Under the pieces are notes generated by a model that saw nothing but the letters and a program-made list of their open reading frames with translations, searched no databases and had not been told where the DNA came from. Of a DNA stretch of 64,000 bases, positions 10,956 to 23,645 are shown in pieces. The DNA comes from Dendrobium chrysotoxum (Eukaryota > Streptophyta > Magnoliopsida > Asparagales > Orchidaceae), in NCBI GenBank assembly GCA_019925795.1, contig CM034300.1, positions 70,659,021 to 70,723,020 of the forward strand, given 5' to 3'. A program made the position numbers and the translations under genes. Numbering within the stretch: the stretch's first letter is position 1; every line of letters begins with the position of its first letter.

Positions 10956-13115
10956 TATAATAACTCATATTTTGACCCATATAAATAATTTTTTTAGAGT
11001 TATTATAACTCTAAATTATAAATCGTCTTCGTCATAGTGTTGTTATTGTGGTATTTTACTAGCACAAATATTTTGTAAATTTTGGACGCCGGTGTAATTC
11101 CTTAAGAAATTGGTACCTATCAGTATAAGTAAGGATTTTGGGATCATTAGGTGTCAGATATGCAAACTGATTTTACCTATATTTTTTTAAATAAAATGAT
11201 TTATTTTATGAATATTTTTTTATAAATTTTAAAGCCCCAAAAGAATTTTTATGAATTTTATACTAAAAATTAATTAAATAATATAATTAAATTTATATTA
11301 TATTATTATTATTTTATAAAATATATTAAAGCACTAAAGGCTTTAAAATTCCTTTCATTTCTTCTTAGTTCTTTGGCTAACAGAGAAAAATTAGAGAAAA
11401 TAAGAGAGAAAGAGAGGAGAGAGAAAAAAAGCTTTGATTTTGGACGTCGCGATGTTATTTTCGTCTGTCGGGCCAGTTAGGAAATTTATTCATCTCGCTG
11501 TAAGAAATCTTTACCCTATTTCTGATTTTAAAAATTTTATGTTTTTGATATTTTTTCGATCAAATTTGTTTTTTTATTACCGAAAAATATGAATAACTCT
11601 GTATTGGTAAAACTTTTACCATGTAACTTTTTGTATGTTATAGAGATCAAGATTATGAATATTTTAAGTATTTATTTAAGATTTTTTACCTAGTAATTTT
11701 TAAAACATAGCTATTTTTGTCTACCAAAAAATTTATTTTGATGCCTTAAAATAATGATTTAGTTCAACTAAAGCTTCAGAATGTTATTTTATACAATATC
11801 TGATAATTTAGTTAAATTTTAAAAATATAAATTTTTGCTTAGTATAATTTTTATTGTCTGTAGTTAAGTCATTTTGATATTTTTTGAATTAAGCTCAATT
11901 ATGCTTTATTTACTATAATACATTAAAAATGAATGTGGATATGTGCTTGAGTAATAGCTCATCGCTATTACTATTATAATATTATGATAATAGTGTGTGT
12001 GTGTAAAAGATAAGTAAAGACTGGTTGACCCATTAGTTAGAGACTGATTGACATGTACTGAATGGTGGGCCGACAAACTTTCTTTAAATAAAGTTGTTTA
12101 GTGTTATCATCTACTAATTCTCGTGATATACTGATTGAGAGTTATAAGAAGGTTATTACTGTGCCGATGGGCAAAGAGTGACGGCTCTATTTACTGAGCC
12201 AATAGTTTACTAAAACTAATACTGAAAAATACTGTGATTACAAAGACTTCTTACTTGTTTAGTGTAACTACTTAAATGTATATTTTGAGGCATTATTCTT
12301 ATTATTGTACAGATGTATTAGTACTGCACGGACTTACTGTTATTATTTTATTCTACTACTTCTGCCACTAGATTATTATTATTACTGACCTGGATGCTGA
12401 TTCTATTTAATAATATTGATTCAATGTACTTAATACTAAGTATATGATATACTGAGCATGTGTATAAGAGGTTTAGATATCATGTGTATAATCTTATATG
12501 ATTTTACTACATCGATTTAATTTTGATAATCTTTATCGATGTTTTGATTTGATATTTTATCTGATTATATACACATGACTGATTTCTAAATTTAACACTT
12601 GTACTAGGTTACTACTTTACTAGCTATTGTAGCATAGTATTTTATTGTTTATAGATTTCATTACTATTGCATTTGAGTTTTATTATTCTTACACTGATTC
12701 AATGATAATATGTAACTCCCATGATTTGACTATTGATATGCATATTGCTCCTTCATCGTGTTTTGAATTTAGTTGTAGGTTTTGGTTGCTTCATGGGCTT
12801 GTGAGCTCATTATATGTGGCTAAATGATTTCAGGTCATGGCAGGTGAACAAAGGTGTGAGATTGATCAGAATTCTTTAAGTTCTATTTCTTTTTGTTTTT
12901 CTTTTATACTCAGGACAGAATAATTATGATATGATTGTATAAATCCTGAGTATTGTATAATTTTTGAGAATGAATATAAATGCGTACATTAATATTTTGA
13001 ATTATAGAATATATTTTTATTATTTATTATTGATAGATGAGATTATATAGCTCTGATTGTTATTTATTAAAGATTAAAAGAATAATTCTTCCAATTTAGA
13101 TTCTAGGACATCACA
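10956..13115 (+). repeat. 3' LTR of inner LTR element
   Basis: Starts TATAATAACTCATATTTTG (terminal TG decayed to TA) and ends GACATCACA; collinear with 8504-10676. Confidence 0.85.
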
Positions 13116-13460
13116 TTAGGTGTGTTGATTATAAACATTGAATGGTAGATTACTCATTGCCTGAATCTAAGTAAGAATATGTTCAGATTAGAAGTAGACT
13201 ATCAGAACCAGTGAGCGAGGCTTCTGAAGTGCCTGAGAATATCATTGATATGATTTTGTTTTAATTTTTTTATAAGTTGAGTTTTTCGATGATTTTAGAA
13301 TTAATTTTGCTGTGATTTATATCTGACATAGATTCTTGATTTTGATTTTTTGGATCTAATTTGATTTCGTATATTATAGATTTGATTTTTTTTTATTAAT
13401 TATATACTCTCTCTTTCATAATGATATATAAAGGATAATATATTTCAAAAGTAAGAAGAT

Positions 13461-13765
13461 TATAATAACCCAAAAGTTAAAAAAGAACTTGCATGAAAAA
13501 TATGAAAAATTTGTATGGAGCATTAACATTGGTCTAGAAAGCGCAGTGTTGCTTTTTATGGAGGAGTAGTGGCACTAAAAAAATACTTATGTGACATGGA
13601 CACTTTCTGTTCTGCAGTAACTCTAGAGGGATCATGCAGCATAGCAACGCTAGGTCACTTAGGCAGCTAGGCACTAAAGGGAGTTTTTATATATATTTAA
13701 TCTAAATCTCTACCACCACCTCACTCTCTCCCTCACTCTTATTTTTTTAGCCAGGGCGTGGCACA
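13461..13765 (+). repeat. 3' LTR of the small outer LTR element
   Basis: 305 bp, aligned with 7844-8087, starting TATAATAACCCAAAAG and ending GGCGTGGCACA. Confidence 0.65.
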
Positions 13766-14385
13766 GTATACTACTCAGGTACATAAAATAAGTTAGAGTT
13801 GATTGACTATTAAGCCTTAAAAAGTTTATTGAAATATCTTAGGTCAAGCCAATATAAGGATCTAATGCTCGTGTGACTATATTAAAATCAAGTAGTGAGG
13901 AGATTCTCAATATGTACACTAATTCCAATGAAAGAAGAGAGGGAGAAAATTAGGAGTAGACACTACAAAAAACTTGATGCTTTCATAGCAATTCATAGCG
14001 ACAATTTGTAAACTATCGCTATAGATTGGTATAAATAGCAATTTTTACCACTAATAAAAGTACTATTATTTTTCACAGCATTCAATAGTAGAATTTTCAA
14101 AACAACTACAAAAATATTTTTTAAATCGTCCCACGATCTCTCCACTCCCTCCCGTGCCATAGCTCTTGCTCCAGCTCCAATGTCCGTCCCCTAAGCCCAC
14201 CTCCTTCTCCCTCACATGCCCTAGCTCTCGCTCCTGTGATTCCTGCTGTTGCTAGTCACGTTCCTTAGCAAGAATCAGGCTCCAGGTTTGCATGTCATAA
14301 GTTTGAAACTCCCAGAAAATACTAGTAGCATGAATGGGATGCTAACGATAGAGAAGTTGATGCTGTTAGTTTTGACCATGAAGCA

Positions 14386-14832
14386 ATGTTAGATGATGCT
14401 ATTGGAAGAGAAGGTTTGAAATTGGATGATATTGCTTGTTTGGATCATGAAAAGGTGGAAGAGCATGAACTCGAGCCAAAACAGCAGGTTGGTATCCATA
14501 ATTTTGCAAATGTGTACAATTACATGCATGATAAATCTCCCATTCGTGACTTTTCCAGTTGTGAATTGTCTGCCCAGTTCTGCGAACAGGTCAATGAATC
14601 AATTTGAAACGTCCCAAGTGTGGATGTTGATATGTTATTGAATGATTGTGCTAGTTTGGACCAAGATTTTAGGATGGTTTTGAAGGCAACTTGCAAGTGT
14701 GAAAATTTTCTTGGTTTAGCCATTGATGATCTTAAGGGAGCAGGCTGCTACACTCCAGGTGTTTGTCTCAATGCCTCAAAGGAATATAGTGCAATTTTTT
14801 GCCCAAATGCAATCCCAAACCTTCAGCCAATC
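14386..14832 (+). pseudogene. Unrecognised captured coding fragment
   Basis: Two ORFs lie in the same frame (14386-14607 and 14620-14835), separated by a single TGA at 14605. Read through, they give about 150 residues with an acidic N-terminal part (LDDIACLDHEKVEEHELEP) and a cysteine-containing C-terminal part (CKCENFLGLAIDDLKG). Codon use looks like a real gene and the stretch is more GC-rich than its flanks. I do not recognise the family. It lies directly upstream of the mutase fragment inside the same CACTA-type element, so it is probably captured host sequence. Confidence 0.5.
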
Positions 14833-14948
14833 TAACATATAGCCATAAAACTCATTATATCTTTCTCTTCTAGTGTGTTCTTATGGTAATTACTTTTTTT
14901 TTAATGAGATTTATTTTATTTCAATAGATGTTTCCTTTTTTGGTGTAA

Positions 14949-15252
14949 GATGGTTCTTCATTTTGCCAAGGAAGAGACACTAGACCTATTTGTCAATCTC
15001 TCCTTGAAGCTGCAAAATAGGTAATATTTATATATGTATTAGCTTTTATTTTTTGCTTTCTATTGATCATCTGCTTAATTGATACTTATCATGTTTTCGT
15101 GTGAAGGGAATTAAAGGCATAATTGGTTCTATTGCACTTAATATGCGGATAGTAACCACTCCACAACTTCATTTGATGGTTAAGAGCAAGAAAATGGGAA
15201 TGAAAGTTTCTGAGTTTGATTACTTCATGCAGCTCTTAAGTTTATTGTTCAA
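14949..15252 (+). pseudogene. Phosphoacetylglucosamine mutase fragment (two exons)
   Basis: Exon A (14949-15020) encodes GRDTRPICQSLLEAAK followed by TAG, a position where the family has Gln or another residue. An 86-bp intron (15021-15106, GT...AG) follows. Exon B (15107 to about 15252) encodes GIKGIIGSIALNM, then TTPQLHLMV and DYFMQLLS. This matches the N-terminal part of plant phosphoacetylglucosamine mutase (the DRT101 type), with the RDTRPSGESLLEA and LTTPQLHWMV signatures. The enzyme interconverts N-acetylglucosamine 6- and 1-phosphate on the UDP-GlcNAc pathway. The catalytic serine region and metal-binding loop are absent, so this is a captured, non-functional piece. Confidence 0.75.
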
Positions 15253-15366
15253 GGGAGTATGGTTAACACAAAATTCTTTGGTGTTGTGGTTTCCTATTTA
15301 GGGCTTGTGCTTCATGAATCTAGCTCTGTTTTAATTGTTTACTTAATAATTCAACACATATTGGAA

Positions 15367-15676
15367 GAAATATAAGCATGTGATATGCCTTGTTGACATC
15401 CATTCACCATATGCATTGTTTAAAAAAAGGTAAGCTCAAGTTTATGACTTGTGAGTGATAAATAATTTTTTTCTTTATATCAAGATATTGCCAAAATTCT
15501 TATTCAATATTGTGATTGACTACAACTTTGATTATTCTAACTTGGAAAGCTTGAGAAAGGCAATGATGAATAATGCTGAGATGAAGTTGTTTGATTTTGA
15601 TCCCAAGCACATTGAATGGGATGATTACTTGATTAACGTTCACATTCTAAGTGTAATCAAGTATTTGCTGAAGTAG
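15367..15676 (+). pseudogene. Fatty acyl-CoA reductase C-terminal fragment
   Basis: A first exon piece (15367-15429) encodes KYKHVICLVDIHSPYALFKK and ends at a GT splice donor (15430). After a decayed intron, a second piece (about 15527-15676) encodes DYSNLESLRKAMM, LFDFDPKHIEWDDYLINVHI and VIKYLLK, then TAG. This order matches the C-terminal FAR_C region of plant alcohol-forming fatty acyl-CoA reductases (typical: YxPY..FKG, DDxN, FDPKxIxWxDYxxNVHIPG, natural end). These enzymes make wax and suberin primary alcohols. The Rossmann-fold part is missing. It joins the mutase fragment at about 15253-15366, a chimaeric junction with no clear coding. Confidence 0.68.
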
Positions 15677-16455
15677 AATATTAAAAAATGATATTAGGCC
15701 ATTTATATAGCCTTAATTTGTTGGAGAGCAGAAGCATTAAATGATAGATGCATACTTGTGATTGCAATATTTATTAAGCACACCTAGTTATTCAGCTAAA
15801 ATTCTTATTAGTCACAATTGGATTTCCATCAAGTATAGTAGTTAGTATATTATGAAATGTATTTGTGGAGTACAAGTCAATACATATGTGTGTTAATGTG
15901 ACCTGTGAACTTATAATTTTAATTCTTGATGTATTATAAGAAAGACTGGGATGACTTGAGAGAGGGTCCTTGTCTTGGTTGCAGGTTTTTGTTTGGCGAG
16001 TACGACTTTCGTTTAACTTTTTCTTTTCTTATATTAAATATATTCCTCCAATAAGGTTGATTGTAATTAAGAAGTTGATGTGAATTGTTCTAGGCTCTTA
16101 GTTTAGCTTGATCTTTGAGAACAAATAGTATTTCTGTTGTAATTGGATCACAAATTTAGTTTTTTTGGCATTATATATATAATTTTAATACTTGCTAAAG
16201 CCCTTTTACAACAGCACTCATGAAACAGCTACAAAAACCTTTGTAGCGAATACAAATGCAGTGGTTCTTAAATCACTGCAAATAATTTAGTTAGTATTTA
16301 AACTGCTGTAGTAGAAAAAAAAGTGCTGTGAAAGTCTGATTTATTAGTAGTGCGAGTGTTTTTGTATATGTTGCATGATAACATAGCCTTTGACTGTAAT
16401 TCCCATTTAACTATATTATAGTAGTAGAGCAATAGACTTCTTAATTCTTGCAACT

Positions 16456-16458
<3 letters not shown>

Positions 16459-16506
<48 letters not shown>
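16459..16506. repeat. (AT)n microsatellite
   Basis: 24 uninterrupted AT units. Confidence 0.97.
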
Positions 16507-16509
<3 letters not shown>

Positions 16510-19500
16510 GAACTCCTATGCACTACTTACCTTCTTTTTATTATAAATATTCTTTTATGTCATTATTTCATAAGATGGCCCATATAATTAAATCACTTAT
16601 TGATACTTATTTAGTACAACATGATATATAGGAAATTCTTATCATGTTGATCGAGGTGCATATATTTTTAACTAAAAAAAAAAAGGAAAGCATGAAATGA
16701 AAAGTTGTACATATTTTCATAGAAGGCTTAAATAAAAAAAAAAAAAAAAGCCAACAGTAGGCCCGGTCCGCGACAGACCTACGTAGCTTTTGACCAGACC
16801 AGAGCCCATTATTAAATGGGCTTTTATTAGGCCTGTACCAATTGTCAAGAGAATTGTTCTTCAACTTTCCACGTAATCTGAGACTAGCCCATGCGGCCCA
16901 TTTCAGGACTAAAGAAATTACAGCATCTTGCAAAAATGAGGCATGCTTATTGTTGAAAATGAATTCCCTGTTCACATTCAAATGTCTGTTTGGCATTATT
17001 TTTTTTTATTTCAATTTTTTTAACCTTTATTTTTAAAATTATATACAAAACTCACATTTGATCATTGCTATAATTTTTCTTTTTAAAATGTAAACCTAAT
17101 CACTCAGCCTCGAGATTCACAATGACAAGTCCATACTTACTATCTATCGACCAACCGTGCTTGCTGCCAAACCACAAAATAAACAATTACGATACTCAAT
17201 TAAAGCAACATTGTCTTAAGGTGCACTTTTTATTTCATATCAAAACTTAATCAAGTAAAATATATAACGTCATAGTTTTAACACTTTAGTTGTCGAAACC
17301 CAAGTTCTGGAAGAGAAAAGTGGATGATTGTGTTAGGTAGTTGACAATCAATATAAGTTTTGTTGAATAATCATGATATGAATTTGTTAAAGAAGCAAAA
17401 AAAACAAAAAAAAAAAAGTGATTCTAAACGACCCTAAAAATTATGATGCTTTATCCTATTCACGCATGGCATAACATAATGTATTCATTTAGCATTGAAT
17501 ACCTTCTAAGCTATATAGGTGATGAAATTGTGAGACTTTTGCGACGCTAGATTGCTCTCAAGAAGTGTAGCATTTCTCCATAAAAATGGAGTTCAATCAC
17601 CCTTTTTATTGACTCTAAATATGATTCCCACACCTTCATAAAACTATTAGACGCACACAGATATTTACTTGAAAAATCATCAGTGGTGTTTCTTTGCCAT
17701 CATCGTGATGAATAAATTCATAAGAAAATTTAACTCATCGATCCAATAGCCACATGTTATATGAACATGACATTAATGATAATATACCTACAATTAAAAA
17801 TTGTTAATGATTTGATTTAATGATTTCAAAAATAAGTGTACACACACGATTTGGATAATTGCACCAATCTTAATGTAAACAACTACATAGCTTTGAAACT
17901 CATGAAAGGCATCAAGTAAGCTCAAACACATCAAACAAAGACTATTGGAATTCAAGAGAACTTTTCATAAATAATTTTGAGCCCAATCTTTCGATCTATT
18001 AGAATCAATAGATTGTATTGTTGTATTTAGGCTATAAATCACAAATTTGGATTCTCGATTTCTAATACATAAAAAATAATAAAAAAATCATTTTAATAAT
18101 TTAAGCATATTGAATTTTAGTCACACTTTTTTTTTTGAAAAAACCCAAATTCAATTGGATAATAATTTCAACTATTTGCTAAAAAATTATCTTTCATGAT
18201 TATTTCATCATTATTTATATAACTATTTTACATACTCAAAATTAAGCTTTTATTTTATCATTACTACATATGGAGAATCTTTGTTACAAAATAAGAGACA
18301 GAAGTAGACATAAGTTGAACAACAGATTCAAAAAATATCATTTATATGATCGAGCACTATATAAAAAATAATATACTATTTTGAAAGGTAGACATATTAT
18401 TATGTAATAGAGTCAAAGATAAAAATATATCTTGAAAAATTAAATTTTATTTATATTCCTAGAAATTTTTTCTTACCTAATAGAGGGATAGGGCCCCATA
18501 AAGACAAGTTCCTATGATGAATTACTTCTCAAAAGTATTTGACCTTTTACATTCTTATGAATTTCAAAGTTTAGATTCAAGAATTTGATCATGGAATTTC
18601 AAGAGGGATTGGATTGGCTTTTGGATATAATTATATAAGAAAGCAATAGGAGAAAGAGTTTAAGCACTTAATTTGATAAACTAAGAAGTACTCAAAATTA
18701 TTCTAAATTGAGCTTTATATTTTGAGAGTTAATTTTTTATATAGGCTCATCAATCTTATTTCAAATTTGAGACTTATATTTCATTAATATAATATTGAGA
18801 AAAGATCCAAGAAAGAGGAGTTATGCCATAACTATAGCGAAGATCAGCTTAAGATCTCATATCTTATGTGAGAATCATTAACAATATAGTAACTCAAAGA
18901 TAAATTTAATAGTTGTATAAGACTTACAACTTAAAATCTCATTAAAAGCTTATAAGTCCAACATATAATTTTGATAATCATTGAATAATTTTTAAGCTTT
19001 TTTTTTTTCTAAAAAATTCTAAAAATACTTTTTATGAATTGATTCTTTCATCAAGCTTGAAATTACAAGTGGGAATGAATGATTCATGTATTCTATGTCA
19101 GAGAAAATATAACTTATCTGTTGAATAACTAAAATCCTAAGAGATTATAATTCCAAAACCACAACTAACCACCTCCTCCATCTCCTAAGGGCTATGTCTC
19201 TCTCCCACTCTTAAAATGAATATAAAAATAACATAATGGTATCCCCTAAGATTATCTAGCAATCCAAGAAATCCCACCCTCTTTAGAAGCATCTAAAAAT
19301 TTAAAAGACAAGTTAAATGATTCTCTAACCACCATCACAATACCATGCTTGAAAACAATGATAAAAAATATGTATAATATACTACAAAGAGTGTATTATA
19401 ATAGGCCAAAGATTGGACATAAAATGAATATCATAAGCACCACAAGTTATGTTCTTTCATCAAACATTTTTTCTGTGGCTAGCCACCAAAGTTATGTTTG

Positions 19501-22329
19501 TTCAATATTACCCCTATTGGATTGTATGTATGATTGACTAAAGAACCCATCATTTATACGACCAAAGATAATATGCACTATCATCTACAAATCAAACTCT
19601 AAGAAAGCACATGAAGTCTTTAAATCAAAGAAAAAATATAAACATAATGAAATAAATAACTTGAGATAGACACTGAAGATAACATAAATATCTTTTAAGA
19701 CATATATTAGATTAATACATTATTAGGAATTATGAAGCTTTCCCACTGTTGTCTGTTGGGGCAACCCAAATTAGTAAATGCATATCCTTATATAAGAACC
19801 AAGATTCTTCAAATGGCAAACTCCCTCCCACTTGATAGAATTTAAGTCTCCTCCATCTTTTAGATCATCAACATTAAAAGTAATATGAAACTCCATCCAT
19901 ATATTTGATATACATTAGCAGTTCATAAGGATAGTAGCATGGTGCCAATATAAAGCAACTTTAGGCTAAGAATAATCATTGCATAATATTAACTATCTCT
20001 CCATATCTAGCATCATATTTGCTCCTCTCTTTATAACACCAACACTATTTGCTCAACTATCATCCACATGTAAACAACATACTCATTAAAAGTTACAAAA
20101 ATTGATTCTTAAAGAGTGAGCCGTAAGAGTGTATGCGAGTAAATGGGCTCTTTAATTTAATAAAATTCCCTAAAAGCGATTCCTGAGAAATGAACCTTAT
20201 GAGGGTTGGTTAGAAAATGTGATCTTTATTCTTCAAAAGTTCTTATAAGTAGTTCATAAGGAGTGAGCCCCTAGAGAGAGGTGAGCCAAAATCTATAACT
20301 CATTAGATACTTATAGAACAAGCTTCCAAAAGTAAGTCCTGAGAAGGCATAAGAGCTAAAAAGATATTTAACTCTTCAAAATTTTACACCAAGTCCCATA
20401 AACATTAGAGCCTCAAGGACAAAGGTGGGTAAACAAGTTCTTCACCTCATCCAAAAGTCTTCACTGGACTCATCGATTAACAAGCCTTTACGCATGGTAC
20501 TTATGATATAGTCCTTTTGAGAGCCCATTAATGCATAACCCCCAAGAGAATAAGGAAGCATATAAGGCATATTCTCAATCCAAAGTATTTAGAGGGATCA
20601 TCCATAAATGAGCCTTAGTGGACATCTTGTATTGGATAAGGCCTTCACTTTAAGTCTTTAAGAGGGCTTAGGCATTAATGGGCTCACTATGGCTTAGGAA
20701 CTATTAATGGGAATTATTAAATCAAATACAAGGGTTTATAAGAGCATAAAAGTTTTTAAAGCCCACCTAACTCCATTAAGCATGCAAAGTCCATCCAAAT
20801 CCATTGGGTATATAAATATGAAACTATATCAAGTATGAAGAGATGACTTAATTGCCTTAAATGTGCTATATGAACCACTTATCTTTATCAAAGCTTTTAG
20901 GCAAATTAATCATCAAAATTTTCTTTGTTATGAGTTTAAGAGTTAATATAGAGCAATTCTATTAATATGTATTTTAAACATAACATCAATCTTGATGTAA
21001 GTATTGCTTTTGAAGCAACTCAAATCATTGTTGGAGCAATTCACCAATCAATTTAATTATAATTGAAGCACAATTGACTGTTGAGATCCTATCAGTCCAA
21101 TCAAAATATTTTGTTGTTTAACTCTCTAATAAAATTATTTTTTAGGACTCGATAAAATCTTGGTCCAAGCAATTGACTGTTAGGTCTAACTCAACCTTAT
21201 TAAGTAATTCTCCAAACCCAAAAAATTTTAATAATTCATGGAAATCTAGTTACTTTGTTATAATTTGATGCAACATGATAAATTTAATTGAATTAAATAA
21301 AATAAAATCTTGACCATCCTCATCTATAAAAAAATTTCAAACTTTAAAACCAATTTATCACAATAAAAAAATTAATTACCTATATTAATAAAAGAAATTA
21401 TAAACTACTTCCAAATTTCTCTTAAATAATTTTACCACATTGAACTTCATAAAGTGACAAATCAAAACAACTCCTTTGCTTAAATCTAACAAAACAAATA
21501 AACCATTAAATATAATGGTCCTTTTTAATTTTCTTTCCTTTTTTCCTTTCAACAATAATTAAAAGGCCACTACAAAACAAATACTTTTCTTAAAAAAAAT
21601 AAAATAAAAGCAAGTTGAATTTTATCCACAATCAATTTCATGTTGAACAAAGCCATGAATGCAATTACAATATCAAAGACTACATGCTTATGGTAGTACT
21701 AGTGGATGGAGGAGGTGTTCCATTTCCATGATATGGTTGAGCAGAAAGCAAGATTTTTGTCACCTTCTCATAACCAAATATGCCTTGTTGTTGTTTACCA
21801 ATTGAACTTCATTTGGGCCACCCCTACATCCTTCACACACTGTACACCTTTTTTTTTTTTTTTTGGGTGGTTCTTAGGACATCTTCATTGCCTCTTCTCT
21901 TTTAGGGTTATTGGCATTATATGTAGCTTCCTTTAGTCCTATAAAATAAGCCATGAACTCTTGCATGCTATAAAAATATTAAATTTTGTATTAAATTTCA
22001 ATACAACTTTGATTGCCTTATATCTTTGCCTTAGGAGATAGCATAGCTACCTTTATATTTTTTATTGAAAGCATGCTTCTTTCATTTAGGGGAGTTAAAC
22101 AAATGAAAACCTACGATCCGAGTAACAATGGTCAATCATTGTTTATGGTCTGCTGATTCTCTTGAATTTGTGAAGTTCTACTATTTAAATTTTATCGAAT
22201 ACGTACACAAGCTACTTTTCCTTAAACTATAGCACATTTTCGTCAAATTATTAGCCATCTCTTTCAATTTTATTATATTATCTTAATCGATTTAAATTTC
22301 ATTAAAAATAAAATTATTTTATACAGCTC

Positions 22330-22464
22330 TTTTCTAGAAGATTAATGGCTTTCGTATTGCATGATAAAGCAATTTTTTTGTACAAAAATTTTTTGAAAAA
22401 GAAAAAATTGTACCAAAAAGCTATTTTAGAAAGCAGTAAGAAAACTATGCCAAACGAAGCCTAA
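22330..22464. mobile_element. Partial MITE of the TTCRTTTGG family
   Basis: Ends with AAAACTATGCCAAACGAAGCC, preceded by AAGCTATTTTAGAAAGCAGTAAG; this matches the right part of the copies at 26417-26521 and 29719-29907. The left end is poorly preserved. Confidence 0.5.
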
Positions 22465-23046
22465 AAATATTATTATAATGTAGAATAAAGTTTCTTATAG
22501 CATAAGAGAAATATGTATTATTACATATTAAAATAAAGTTTTTTTTTTTAATTTTCATCATTTAGCACTCCTTTCAGCTTTAATGAACCACTTTCTTTGC
22601 TCATTGGCCAACCTCCCATTAAAAAAAACAAAGAAGCTTGTAATTAAACCTCCTCAATAACGGAATATATCCGCCAAGGCTCAAAAACCAATGCATTAAT
22701 GTCGTTTTCATTACTCTACCCTACATATAGTTAATTAAATTATGTTGATTTGATATATGAAGGTGAGATGTGAGCCTACTCCTTCTCCACCATCATGATT
22801 AAATAGTTAATATGAAAATTCAGAATAAAAAACAACTAATTATGTTTTGTTGTTAATGATATAATTAAAGATTTGTTAAGTTAATGAGTTAAAATTATGT
22901 GTATGCATGTTTCCTCCTATTGTAGGCTTTCAAGTAGATTTGGTTTATTGGGTAGAGTTTATTGTTCTTGGCCATGCTTTCAGTGGTGGAGCTAGAAATT
23001 TTGTTCAGGGGAGGCCTAACGAAAGTCGTGCTCGGGGTCGTGACTC

Positions 23047-23645
23047 GTGAGTCGTGAGAGAGGAGTAAAGGGAAAACGAACCATTGATGCTTTTCATATG
23101 TCCAGAAAAAACCTGTAATAAATAAAATAAAAACTGAGAAAGGGTTGTACCATAATGGATGCTTAAGTATGGAAGTGGAGAGAGGAGCTGAATATACATA
23201 GTATTGATTTGGTTGGGTGCACTGTCATGAGTGTGCGGCCGCAACATTTCCATTGCTCAAAAAGAGCGAGGAAAAGCAAAACCCTTCACAATAATTAATT
23301 AGATTATTAACAGTGCAAAAAAATTAGATAATTGGGTGGTAATATAATACGTAATAATACGATAAAAGTTTTAATAAAATTATTTAAATAGTTAAATATT
23401 TTAAATAATAATTAATTAAATAGCATTGTAACTATGCGTCAAAATCTCTTTTCATCATTCCGTCCACAATGCAAAGTTATTCCTCCCTCTCTTTTTCAAT
23501 ATTTTACCCTATTAGTCTTTCTCTCTCTATAACTGAAGCATTGCATGATCCAAGTAAAAGCTGGATTGAAGACTTGAAATGGAAAAAGCCTGTAATAAAC
23601 AAAATGAAAGCTGACAAGGGTTCAAATGCATGCCCCCCCCCCCCC
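23047..23645. repeat. 599-bp tandem duplication, unit 1
   Basis: Runs from GTGAGTCGTGAGAGAGG to a 13-base poly-C tract (23633-23645). Unit 2 starts immediately after. The two units look identical by eye outside the poly-C. It includes a GCGGCCGC motif near 23235. Confidence 0.95.

Larger units (their letters stand above)
8504..13115 (+). mobile_element. LTR element with 2.17-kb LTRs and only 279 bp of interior
   Basis: Two direct repeats of 2,173 bp (8504-10676) and 2,160 bp (10956-13115) align along their full length. Between them lie only 279 bp: a primer-binding-site match TGGTATTAGAGTATAG at 10679 two bases after the first LTR, and a purine/G-rich stretch before the second. Flanks are TTAGA (8499-8503) and TTAGG (13116-13120), a 4/5 match to a 5-bp target duplication. 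No coding capacity is seen. The LTR form (TGTAATAACCC...CATCACA) resembles plant Gypsy elements. It inserted into the gag of the outer element. Confidence 0.85.
7844..13765 (+). mobile_element. Small LTR retrotransposon (gag-only remnant) interrupted by a second LTR element
   Basis: Two related short direct repeats (7844-8087 and 13461-13765) share a TGTAATA-like start, a GAAAAATATGAAAAAT...GTATGGAGCA block, a CTTTAT-to-TTTTTATATATATTTAAT block, a CCACC..CCTCACTC block and an end in ...GTGNCA/GCACA. TGGTATCAGAA lies four bases after the first repeat, as a primer-binding site would. A decayed gag with a zinc-knuckle-like segment follows (8234-8503). The interior is split by the element at 8504-13115. 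A possible target duplication GTATA (7836-7840, 13766-13770) is offset by three bases from the left end, so it is unproven. Confidence 0.7.
13961..16352. mobile_element. CACTA-type element carrying host gene fragments (Pack-CACTA)
   Basis: The left end reads CACTACAAAAAAC and the complement of the right end reads CACTACTAATAAATC. Both continue into a shared CTTTCAYAGCA block within the first 30 bases, and repeated AGCA/ACAGC and GCAGT-like subterminal motifs follow at both ends. The 3-bp flanks are AGA and CGA, so the target duplication is imperfect. No transposase is present. The interior holds at least two, probably three, fragments of unrelated host genes, two of them retaining intron structure. 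Confidence 0.75.
16353..22982. other. Long AT-rich intergenic stretch without a recognisable gene
   Basis: It contains an AT microsatellite (16459-16506) and a partial MITE (22330-22464). Between about 20100 and 20800 there is a weakly periodic tract in which GAGCC(C/T)-, CTTAAGAG- and TTAATG-like words recur. Small ORFs exist but none shows protein similarity or conserved composition. Confidence 0.5.
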
